Positions 55,223 through 64,000 of a DNA stretch of 64,000 nt are shown here, in pieces. The position numbers and the translations under genes are program-made. Under the pieces are notes generated by a model, which was not told the origin of the DNA, did not search any database, and saw nothing but the letters and a program-made list of their open reading frames with translations. Origin of the DNA: Ehretia macrophylla (taxonomy: Eukaryota; Streptophyta; Magnoliopsida; Boraginales; Ehretiaceae); the NCBI GenBank assembly GCA_037974665.1, contig CM075775.1:30633732-30697731 (forward strand), given 5' to 3'. Position 1 is the first letter of the stretch, and every line of letters starts with the position of its first letter.

Positions 55223-55740
55223 TGAGATGAACTTTCTTCCTTGTCGATATTCAATGGCTTCTTTGTTGTATTTTCTTGGTGTTTAAGATGGTTATTTAGG
55301 GTTGATTTCTTTGTTCTTGAAGAGAGATGGTGAAATGGCGAGAGATGATGATATTGCGATAGAATTTGAGAGAAGTTTAAGAAGTTTTCAGCTTAATATG
55401 TACATATGAAAGATGGAAAAATGAAGTACTTATATACTTCTAACGGTTTTTCTTGTTAAAAAGGCCGCTAAGCTAGCCTTTTCAAAATATGGCAGAACGG
55501 TTTTTTCTGGTGAAATAAAGAGGACCAAAATTGTTTATCCACATTTGCATTTTATTGATCAATAAAGAGTGCTCAATAACCCAAAAAAAAAAAAGAAAAG
55601 AAAGAATGAATCAATAAAGAGTGATTATGTTTTTTGTTTGGTTTTTTGTCATCAATAAAGAGTGCTCGAATATGGGAGAATGTACCATTTATCCAGATTT
55701 CTTAATTAATCTTCTATTATATCCCATTTTGAGATCAGAA
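55223..55740 (-). promoter_or_regulatory. 5' region of the minus-strand kinase with TATA box
   Basis: On the minus strand GTATATAAG (about 55429-55437) lies about 210 bp upstream of the ATG at 55222, a plausible core promoter. Further out, ATCAATAAAGAGTG occurs three times (about 55559, 55612 and 55651). Confidence 0.45.
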
Positions 55741-55743
55741 AGA

Positions 55744-56215
55744 AAATTTTACATTTTACCAATACGTATTTTTCTTATACTTCTACAAATTTGGCCTCGT
55801 TTATAATTTGCTTAGCTAGATATTTTTCCAATCATATGAATATTTGAGACAACCTTACGTGTATGATGAATATTGGAGATGACTTTCAACAAGAACGAAT
55901 GACGTCGCATGATCCATATAACTGACTCCACCTAGTGGGACAAAGCTTAGTTTAGTTTGCTTTGGTTTGGTTATATGAATATTTGAGACAAGAAAGAAGG
56001 TTAAGATGGTATACAAGCTTATAGAGACTTAAGTAAGATCAAAAAGCAAATTTTACGTATTACCAATATGTATTTTACTCATACTTCTACCAATTTGGTC
56101 TCGTTTATAATTTGCTTAGGTATATACTTGTTCAATTATATGAATAGTTGAGATAAGAGAGAAGGCTAAGATGGAATACAAGCTTATACAGACTTAAAAA
56201 AACTTACAAGATCTA
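55744..56215. repeat. Interleaved local duplications
   Basis: A ~110-bp block with TATACTTCTAC, TTTATAATTTGCTTAG and ATATGAATA at 55744-55851 recurs at about 56048-56155. A second block with AAGATGGTATACAAGCTTAT at about 55998-56030 recurs at about 56167-56200. No coding sequence was found. Confidence 0.7.
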
Positions 56216-56758
56216 TTTCAAAATCAAGGAACTAAGAGACTGCCTTATATGTTGTTGATCAAACACATGATTGATATGAGTAGGAGGTGGTATAAGGGTG
56301 TTAAAAAACAGGTGGTATATAGCATTACTCTTAAGTTTAACACCTTGTTTATAAGTTTAAATTGTTAGAGAGAAATTTATGATATCTATTATTTTTCACA
56401 TATCCTGCCATGTGCAATCAGGATTGCACTTGCACATGGACATATTTTTCTAAGAGTATTTGTAAGTATTACTCTTTTTTCATCGCCTATTTATCAACTC
56501 CAATATAGATGTCTACTTATCATGTTAAAAAAAAAAAAGCAAGACAAATAAGTTTTTTTTTTTTTTGAGTAACAGTAAGACAAATAAGTTATTAAATTGA
56601 TATACCAATTAATTATACATATAGAATATAATAAATGGGTGACGAAAAAAGGGAAATATCTAGCATTTCTCTTTCTTAAAAAGTTGGCTCGAAAATTCAA
56701 GAGGGTTTTAGTTAAAGAGGCTAGTAGAAACATGATAGAGAAACATGTGTGCTACTTC
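56216..56758. other. Intergenic
   Basis: AT-rich sequence with no supported gene. CATATCCTGCCATGTGCAAT and GCACTTGCACATGGACATAT around 56399-56450 form a rough inverted pair. Confidence 0.3.
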
Positions 56759-56761
56759 AAT

Positions 56762-57179
56762 CACTACAAAAAAAATTAAATTTTGTAATGGACCGTCGCT
56801 ATCCCATCACTAATACGGCGATGACTTGGTGAAGGGAAATGTTGACACTAATTTTGTGACAGAACAGTGACGGCTTGGTGTGAGACAGAAAAAACTGTCA
56901 CCAAGCCGTCACTAACCGTCTCCAAAATTGGCGACGGGATAAATTGGCGAGGGCTTAGTGAGGGGAAACATTGGCGAGGTCTCAATGATAGCAATCATTG
57001 GTGACGGGTTGGTAACGAGCCGTCACAATACGGCGATGACTTGGTGACTGAGAGGATTTTGACGACCACCTCGTATTTGACGGACATTTCCCCTCACTAT
57101 GCAGTCGCAAAGTCAAAATCGGCTACGACACTGTGAGGGGAATCGTCCGTCACAGAATTCAGTTTTTTTTTTTGTAGTG
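56762..57179. mobile_element. CACTA-type MITE, 418 bp
   Basis: The termini are CACTACAAAAAAAATT at the left and, reversed, CACTACAAAAAAAAAAACTG at the right. A 3-bp TSD AAT flanks it at 56759-56761 and 57180-57182. Both features are diagnostic of CACTA (En/Spm-type) elements. Inside, CGGCGATGACTTGGTGA occurs at about 56816 and again at about 57032, and a 15-bp perfect inverted repeat AGTGACGGCTTGGTG pairs with CACCAAGCCGTCACT (about 56867-56911). No ORF is present. Confidence 0.85.
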
Positions 57180-57182
57180 AAT

Positions 57183-59289
57183 ACATATACTTTACAACAT
57201 ATGTGTAAATTGGATCTGAAATCACTTAATTACAATTGATGGTTGAACATCAGGGTGTCCAAAAATATGACAAAAATGCAACTACCATTTCAAGTTAAAT
57301 ACTTGCAAATGCACAAGGTCTATTGAAATGGTGTGAACTACTAGCAAGGTCGATCTCCATAAGGAGGTTCCTAAATGCTACTTAAGTCTGAGTTTGTGTA
57401 AAAAGTGGTTTAAATACGTCAAAAGAAAGGAAAGTTTGATAGATTAATTGGGTTAATTTCAGCTAAACTAATATTATAGCTAAAGCTAATTGACTCTAAA
57501 CTAAATAGGAGGTGTCAAATCCTACAATTGGTCAAACCGGAGATAGGCCATGTCAATATCCTCATGTTATGACTATGATGTTACATTTTAACCTGAAATT
57601 TAGATAGTCAAACTAGGTTGACCAAACTACATGCCCGTTTTAGCATGCAACAATATTAAACCCCCAACAAGCATGATTAAGATATAAAAATAAAGTAATA
57701 AGCAACTGAGCGCAAGACACGATTGGATTTACAAGCTTAATCCAGTAGAATCACAAGTTAATACAAGCTACATGCTAGCACATTTGATGTACAAACAAGT
57801 GAGTCATAGGCATTAGTAGCAAAACCAAAAAAGATCCAAAACATTCAAAGTGAATAAGGCACTTTTTTTTGTTGTAAAATAACTTGCTCGTTGAAAATTT
57901 TTACAGAAATTTTTTTTTTCGGAAAAAACATGTTTAGTTGTTACACTAGAAATCATTTTCTACTATTTGGATGTAAATGAGAAAAATTAATTTAAATTAT
58001 CAATTTTTAAAATTATTAATAGTTACTTGTTATTAATTAATTAGTTAATTAAAATTCTTGAATTATTATTTACATATAATTTTCAATAATTAATTAATAA
58101 AAATTATAATTAATAAATAATATATAAAATAATTAATAATAAATTATTCAAAAAATTATTTGGGACACATACGGATAGCCGCCCCGCTTGGCTAAAAAAG
58201 CCTTTGATTGAGATCGGAGTCTCATCATGAACTCATAAAGAAGGTGATCAACCTCTATTTAGTAATAGGGAAGTTTATGATAGACCCTTGGACAAACCGA
58301 TGTTGTGCCTCATTAGATAGTAGCGAAACATACAACTCAATGTTAATCAAAATTGGTACACTTCACAGCTTAAAAAGAAGGGCTAACAGGTTTGCGAGGG
58401 TTGGTAGTGGCTTAATGAATAAAAATATTAAATTAATTAAATGATTGGTTAATTAGTTAAGTTATTATTATTAATATTACTAATGAATTAGATTATCCAT
58501 TTAAAATGAAATTATTGAAATTCTGAGTTATTAATTAATTATTTAATAATTAGTTTGTTAATACATTATTTTCTTATTTATTAATTATAATTTTGTTAAC
58601 TATTAATTTAATTAATTAATTTAATAGATTAAAATTATTTAATTTTCTATTATGAAATTAATTAATAGTAATTAATTGAAAGGGTGATTGGAGTGGGATG
58701 AATTTTTTTTTTATTAATATTAATTAGTAGTTGTTAATTAAAAATGTAATGGAAGTGGGGGTAGGGATGAGAGTAATGTTGGGGGTAGGTGTGGCAGAGT
58801 GAGAGAAAATGTTTTGTTCTTCCAAAGGTGATCAAATATTTCCCCCCCTTTTAACTAAACATTGTTCTTTGGTCTGAAAATATTTTGAAGTTGACCAATT
58901 TTTAGGTGTTACCAAGCATAAAAAAATAAAAAAAATATTTTTCCAAAAAAATATTTTACAGTAAATGAACATAGCCTAAATTAAGAAAATATCCAAATCT
59001 CAAAGCTAAATGTAAATCACAAGCATAAATACTATAGATCTGTCCTTACTCTCTAAACATAAAAACTTAATGTAAAATAAGCAACAATTATGGAAAAGAT
59101 CTAAAAAAAACTCTCTCATGTTGGATAGCTTAGGAGTTGCTTGGAAACCCTCTTGATTCCAAGCTCCAATCTCTCACCAAGACTTGATTTAACGAAATTT
59201 TGGAATAGGTTTAGTATATCTAAGTGTTGTATGAAGTGGGTTAATGATCTATAGAAAGCACGTGTATGTTTTAGTGGTGTAGAATGTCT
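57183..59289. other. AT-rich region, possible decayed gypsy LTR pieces
   Basis: Around 57308-57380, GCACAAGGTCTATTGAAATG and GGTCGATCTCCATAAGGAGG resemble the reverse complement of Tat-type LTR ends. 57960-58720 is extremely AT-rich (TAATTAATTA words). 58980-59220 has ACTCTCTCATGTTGGATAGC and CTTGATTCCAAGCTCC, again like LTR sequence. No boundaries, TSD or ORF could be supported. GTATGAAGTGGGTTAATGATC at about 59229 repeats imperfectly at about 59299. Confidence 0.3.
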
Positions 59290-59880
59290 GTGTGCGTGTG
59301 TATGAAATGGGTAAATGATCTTTCCTTCCACAAATGTTGTTTGGTTAAAAGAGATGATGCTAGGCAATGTGTTACGGAGTCTGTTAGCGAGGACTTCGAA
59401 AGCCATTTGTAAATCGTGTTACGACACGAAATTTGCCTAACATCATTGACAACTGACGGGCTACCTACTTTAGGGATGAGAGCGACAATGGTCAAGTTGA
59501 TTTTCCCTAAACGCTTGCAAGAGTCGAGCATCGACTTAATACCATCACACATATCCCTCCCAACTAAGTTCGAGACTGATTTATAGAAATGTGAAGAAAA
59601 CGCGTCGGTCCCCAGACTTTTATCACCATGGATAGAGAACATTTTGTGCTCCAATTTCATCATTCTCTATCAGGACTTTGAGCTAATCATAATCACTATA
59701 TGATATAGACTTTTCACCAATGGATTTAATATGATCAACTGAAACTGTCACACTTCCATTCCCTTCAGACCCAGTAATTTATTATAAAACCCCAGAGTTT
59801 CTTCCGAGATCTCTTCTTTCGATTCAAGCCTGTCACCATTCAAAGAAATCAGTCTTCTAGTGGAATTGAAAGCTTTCCTG
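59290..59880 (-). pseudogene. LINE reverse-transcriptase fragment
   Basis: On the minus strand RKAFNSTRRLISLNGDRLES and EEISEETLGFYNKLLGLKG precede SLGTDAFSSHFYKSVSNLV, KINLTIVALIPKVGSPSVVN and VRQISCRNTIYKW, then SLLTKQHLW or, in another frame, LPSIISFNQTTFVEGK. These match the linker and first blocks of plant L1-type RT (normally K-GPDGF, ALIPK and F-RPISLCN). The catalytic YADD box is not included. Frame breaks and both-end truncation show it is a relic. Confidence 0.75.
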
Positions 59881-61335
59881 CCTTTGATATTTTATCTTGC
59901 AAATTTATTTGTCTAATTTTGCATAATTATGCGTTCTTTGTTAGAAAGGAATAGTATCATTCGAACATGAACATTTTTCAAACTTGAGTATGCTTTTATA
60001 GTGGAGAAGGATAGTCTTATGCTATTTCTTTGATGATTAATTAATCCCGCGTAGTATTTAGAAAGTACATTTAAAAGTGATCTCTAGATTATTTTAGAGA
60101 TGAAGATATTTGCAGTTGATCGCCTACTACCCGAACTATCTTAACACATTAATTTTATCATTTTAGCTTAAGTTTGATTTGTCTATATTAGGCAATAGAA
60201 GTTATAAGAATTTGTATCATAGGCTATCAAAGAAGTTATTGAAGACATTAAAAAACATACTCTAGGGACGTTATTCTATATTTCGATTTATGAAGGAAAG
60301 GAAATGAAGGGAAGTTAAGAGGAAATTTTCATAAAGGAAAGAAGGTTCTCTGGTTTAGATAATAAAAAATGAAGGGAAAGGAAAAAAATTAACTTTATAG
60401 TTTCTTATTTGGATAGGAGGAATAAAAGAAAGGAAATGATAATTTAGCTGTAAAGGTACTTAAATATAGAGTAACCATGAGAAACAATTATTTTTTCCTT
60501 TTCACAAACTATCATTTTCTTTCAATATTCCATTTTATCAAATTTGGCAGATTACAAAAATGACCTTATTAAATAGACTATAATCACTTCATTTCCCTTT
60601 TCCTCATCAAAAAATCAATTCAAACAAGAGGAAGGATTCTCTTGTCCCACAACTTCCTTTCTTTTTCACCCATTAAATCCAATTTAAACATAGAGTTTGT
60701 TCTCTATTTTTTAGTTGTAAAATCACTTTTTCATTTGCATGAACTAATAAGTATAGTATGATTTAGCTAAAAACCCTAGTCGTCGAACTTTTGGTTGGCG
60801 ATAATAAATAAATGTAATAAACCCTTCTCTTTAATAGATAAAATTGTTAAACAAGACAATAATTTAATATGATACCAAAGATTAAATTACCAAACTATTT
60901 TGGGTTTAAGTCTCGTAGCATCCATTTAAAAATATTACAAATGACCATGTACAAAGCTTAAAAATGAATCCCACTTGTACGTACAATGATATGTTGAAGA
61001 CAATAAATAAATATAATAAACCTTTTTTAAAACTTTAAACTTTTAAATGAAGTGGTAATTTAATACTTTTAAATGTCAGATTTCAATAAAATGTTTGAGA
61101 AGGCACTTTTTCGCAATTCTAAAATTAAATATGAAGAGTCTGAATGTAATGCTATAACGAGTATTCTATCCACAATTTACTCTTTGGCATTTTCTGGAAC
61201 GAAAATGCCATTAGTCCCAGACACGCATTCTATCCACAATTTACTCTTTGGCATGATAAGAGTAAATTTGTGTCCATTAAATTATGATATAGCAAAAGAT
61301 CACAGCTGACGTTCCTATTATCCCATGATATATCA
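59881..61335. other. Intergenic
   Basis: AT-rich with no supported gene. It contains a 28-bp direct repeat (61163-61190 and 61227-61254). Confidence 0.35.
61163..61254. repeat. 28-bp perfect direct repeat, 64-bp offset
   Basis: ATTCTATCCACAATTTACTC through GGCAT occurs twice without a difference. Confidence 0.9.
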
Positions 61336-61914
61336 TTGTTCTTGCAAAACCGTGCAACTCACGTGCTTTAATGGATTATGATATAGCAAAATGCAAGGTT
61401 TGGAAATATTTGGGACCGAATTTTCGTTATTCTTATAATTAGAATATCAATGAAGGTATTTTATCCTTCTTTGGTAGATAAGTTATATATCATGCTTTGG
61501 GAAACGTGAGTTTTGTACATTTTGGGGAATACAAATACCAATTTAAGTACCAAAATGTGAAGCATAAGGAGAAAGACGGAACAAAGAGAGCCCTATTGAA
61601 TTCCTTTTTGGTAAAATTAATCCATTTCATTAAAACTGGGATTCACAATTAAGTCAAAACTGTATAAAATGAAATAATTATGTTGATAATCTCAAATGTT
61701 ATACCTTTTCTCAACTTAGTCTCCATTATTAAAGATAATTTAAAAAAAAAAATACCTAGAGTTTATAAAGAAATGGTTGAATACCCTTAATAGGTTATGG
61801 AAGTAGTTGATATATTGTAATTAGCCTGTAGCTTTGTTGGGATGATGGTTGTTGGCTATGGAGGTAAATGGGTTATTTAAGTGGTTTTTTTTTTATGTGG
61901 GTTATTTCTTATGC

Positions 61915-61955
<41 letters not shown>

Positions 61956-62345
61956 ATTCGGATTAGGTTATGTAATACAACTGTATTTTCTTTTGCAATA
62001 CCAATTCCAGATGCAAAGATGAAGAAGCTTTTGTTGCATCTTGGATGCTGCTTGAGTTTGTTAATGTGTTAGATCTTATGGTAATAATTTTTTATGTTTT
62101 AGAACTTTCGTCAGTTCAATTTGGTGCTATAACATGAAGGTCAAAGATTTTTTAAGAAACATAGTATTTTTGCTAATTGTTGGAATTTATGATATAGTTG
62201 GCTAAAGTGATTATTTTTATTGATTTTTTTTTTGGAAAAATCAATAGTTATTTCGATCTATTTATTTATTTAATTTTTTTTAAAAAATATTTTTTAGAAA
62301 CATTATGGACTAATTAATTGACTACTTTTGGATAACTCCAATTTA
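61336..62345 (+). repeat. ~1-kb dispersed direct repeat, copy 2 (partner at 7605-8653)
   Basis: See copy 1. This copy carries an (AT)18 microsatellite at 61918-61953 where copy 1 has only CTATATATG, lacks the segment corresponding to about 7880-7910 of copy 1, and has several small indels. Divergence begins just after ACTTTTGGATAACT. Confidence 0.85.
61918..61953. repeat. (AT)18 microsatellite
   Basis: Uninterrupted dinucleotide run. Confidence 0.95.
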
Positions 62346-62573
62346 ACCATGTTTTCGGGAGGCTTTTTGATCGCTAGTGTAGTTTTCAGGAGGCTTTTTA
62401 TTTTTTACGTTTCTTGTTTATGGTTTCGATAGTGGAATAAAATCTTTCTTGCTGACCTAACAAAAAAAAAAAAAGTACCATTAATCCGTAATAGCTTACA
62501 GCAGAAAAAAAAAAAAAAAGGAAAGATTTTTGTCAATGCATATCTTTACCCCCAAGTCATTCATACAGCCACC
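62346..62573. other. Possible LINE 3' tail and A-rich runs
   Basis: TTTTCGGGAGGCTTTTTGATC and TCAGGAGGCTTTTTATTTTT repeat a short module. ATAAAATCTTTCTTGCTGAC precedes an A run at about 62460-62474, like LINE 3' ends. A second A run lies at about 62504-62518. Assignment is weak. Confidence 0.3.
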
Positions 62574-63280
62574 ATGTCGAATACACAAACCAATTCTCCA
62601 TAAACTGATTCTAATATTTCTTCTCAACTTGACTCCTCAAATCCTTATTATCTCCACAATTCTGATAACCCAGGTGCTATGTTAGTCTCTCGCTCATTGA
62701 CTGGAGATAACTACTCAACATATTGGAGTAGAGCCATGCGAATGGCACTCGGTGCTAAAAATAAACTTGGCTTTGTCACTGGCACCACCGAGTGTCCTGA
62801 TGCGAAACTTGATCCAACAAACTATGCTCTTTGGCAACGATGCAACGATATGGCGCTTTCATGGCTCCTCAATTCCATCGATCCCGACATTGCCAACAGT
62901 GTCATATACATGGACACAGGATCCGCGGTTTGGCTTGATCTTCAAGAACAATTTTCCCAAGGCAATTCGCCTAGTATTTTTCAGATTCGACGCGCCATCG
63001 CGTCTCTTCAACAATAACAATCTTCTGTTGCCGCATACTTCAACAAACTTGAAGCCCTTTGGGACGAATTAGCTTCTTACCACCTGCTGCCCGTTTGCAC
63101 TTGCGGCGCAATAACCACTCTCAACGAACGACTTCAAGAGAAGCGTGTGATACAATTTTTAATGGGTTTACATGAATCCTATTTTGCAGTTCGCGGTCAA
63201 ATTTTGCTCATGAACCCACTTCCTAACATCAACAAGACATATACACTGGTCTTCCAAGAAGAAAAACAGCACAAAATTTC
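62574..63280 (+). pseudogene. Ale/Retrofit-like copia gag, interrupted by another copia element
   Basis: The frame from ATG 62574 (MSNTQTNSP) contains a stop at about 62604, then GAMLVSRSLTGDNYSTYWSR, AMRMALGAKNKLGFVTGT, ALWQRCNDMALSWLLNSIDP, then a TAA at 63015-63017 where Gln is expected. It continues as SVAAYFNKLEALWDELASY, RVIQFLMGLHESYFAVRGQI and LVFQEEKQHKIS. This is the UBN2-type gag of Ale/Retrofit-like copia elements. It is cut at 63280 by the LTR of the next element; the rest, if present, is beyond the window. Confidence 0.8.
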
Positions 63281-63726
63281 TGTTGGAAAGTAAACTTGAA
63301 TTTGGGCTAAGGTAAATTGGACATTAAATATTTGGGCTAGCTAAAATATTTATTCACTTGGCCCAAAAGAATAAGAGAATTGCCCAATTATAAGCCCAAG
63401 CCCTATATCTAGATAAATCTTGAAGTTGAGATATTTTCTAGGAAGCATCTAGGAAACATGTAGAGAGAAATATTTTATTTGACTAGCTAGAAATATCTAG
63501 GAATATTATCTAGCATATTCTAAGAATCTTCAAAATATCTTGTGTGCAGAATGCTTCTTAAACACCTATAAATAAGGGGTAACTTTAACCATTTGCAATC
63601 AAGCCAAAATTTAAATCTTCTCTTTAATACAAGTTCTCTAGTTCCTCCAAAACTCTCCTCTTCCACTTCCTAAATATTTCCTACATAAGTTTTAGTTCTC
63701 TAAATTAGTCTAGGCCTATCACAACA
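63281..63726 (+). repeat. 5' LTR of copia element (446 bp)
   Basis: It starts TGTTGGAAAG and ends TATCACAACA, with inverted tips TGTTG/CAACA. A TATA box TATAAATA is at 63567-63574. Confidence 0.85.
63567..63574 (+). promoter_or_regulatory. TATA box of copia LTR
   Basis: TATAAATA lies about 155 bp before the end of the LTR and would direct transcription start inside the LTR, near 63600. Confidence 0.65.
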
Positions 63727-63729
63727 AAG

Positions 63730-63742
63730 TGGTATCAAGAGC
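63730..63742 (+). promoter_or_regulatory. Primer-binding site of copia element
   Basis: TGGTATCAAGAGC lies three bases after the LTR end and is complementary to initiator tRNA-Met. Confidence 0.9.
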
Positions 63743-63748
63743 TAGGTT

Positions 63749-64000
63749 ATGGCGACATCAAGTGTAGCATTCCTATTTTCATGGCTCTCCAACGACAACT
63801 ATAGAAGGTGAAACATCCAAATGAAGACATATTTTGGCGGCCAAGATATATGGGATGTTGTTGAAGAAGGCTATGAAGTACTTGAAGATGAGGCCACTTT
63901 TACTCAAGCACAAAAGAAGGCTTTGAAGTAGTATAAGATGAAAGATCAAAAGGCTCTTTCAATTATCCAACAAGCCGTAGATGATGCCACGTTTGAGAAG
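63749..64000 (+). pseudogene. Copia gag N-terminus, partial
   Basis: ATG at 63749 opens MATSSVAFLFSWLSNDNYRR, then a TGA where the conserved Trp is expected. It continues as NIQMKTYFGGQDIWDVVEEG, then TFTQAQKKALK, a TAG, YKMKDQKALSIIQQAVDDAT. This is the DUF4219/UBN2-type gag domain of copia elements. It runs off the window edge. Confidence 0.8.

Larger units (their letters stand above)
63281..64000 (+). mobile_element. Copia retrotransposon, 5' end (continues beyond the window)
   Basis: An LTR, primer-binding site and gag start are seen in order. The element is inserted into the gag of an older copia element. The left flank is ATTTC (63276-63280), which should be the TSD. The remainder and the 3' LTR are outside the window. 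Confidence 0.85.

Noticed and set aside
63281-63726. Solo LTR
   Set aside because: A primer-binding site and gag follow directly, so it is the 5' LTR of a longer element.

Overview
The window is plant nuclear DNA, most likely from a eudicot. The evidence is dense nested LTR retrotransposons of standard plant lineages (Tat/Athila-type and Tekay-type Ty3/gypsy; SIRE-, Tork- and Ale-like Ty1/copia), plant-type MULE, CACTA and Harbinger-like DNA elements, LINE remnants, fragments of mitochondrial and plastid genes, and intron-containing plant gene remnants. I see no intact host gene. I found no rRNA or tRNA gene, no CRISPR array and no bacterial feature. The species cannot be named from the sequence.

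Layout. 1-6543: 3' part of a Tat/Athila-like gypsy element with most of pol deleted and a 3' LTR that carries a nested copia solo LTR with a perfect 5-bp target duplication (TSD). 7605-8653: a ~1-kb segment repeated in direct orientation at 61336-62345. 9789-17403: a minus-strand Tekay-type gypsy element with all domains recognisable, many stops, and one LTR rearranged by inversion. 17404-24318: remains of a MULE-like composite. A plus-strand gene encoding HMG box, plant-mobile/DUF1985-like module, acidic linker and Ulp1-like protease faces a minus-strand FAR1-type transposase. 24319-28760: a minus-strand Tork-like copia element that has lost its 3' end. 29277-30441: a short patchwork of gypsy RNase H, mitochondrial cox1, plastid rpoB and plastid ycf2. 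30477-43718: a 3.2-kb Tekay-like solo LTR (TSD GTATC) with a 10-kb SIRE-like copia element (TSD AGGAC) inside it. 43862-47123: a second 3.3-kb solo LTR of related type (TSD GATAG). 47286-48614: a non-autonomous MULE with a 10-bp TSD. 49730-55222: two head-to-head-distal, tail-facing STE20/BLUS1-like kinase pseudogenes with a LINE 3' end between them. One of the two is split by a Harbinger-like insertion. 56762-57179: a CACTA MITE. 59290-59880: a LINE reverse-transcriptase fragment. 62574-64000: an Ale-like copia gag interrupted by the 5' end of another copia element that runs out of the window.

How it fits together. This is a layered insertion record. In each case the inner element with matching TSDs must be younger than the sequence it splits: copia solo LTR inside the Tat LTR; SIRE inside solo LTR A; Harbinger-like element inside the kinase; copia inside the copia gag. 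Three solo LTRs show that LTR-LTR recombination has been active here. Coding sequences are mostly decayed by single nonsense changes, many at codons that need only one C-to-T or G-to-A change. The two most interesting items are the predicted in-frame HMG-box/ULP fusion carried beside a FAR1-type transposase, and GC-rich near-palindromes shared between LTR and internal 3' regions in two unrelated retrotransposons.
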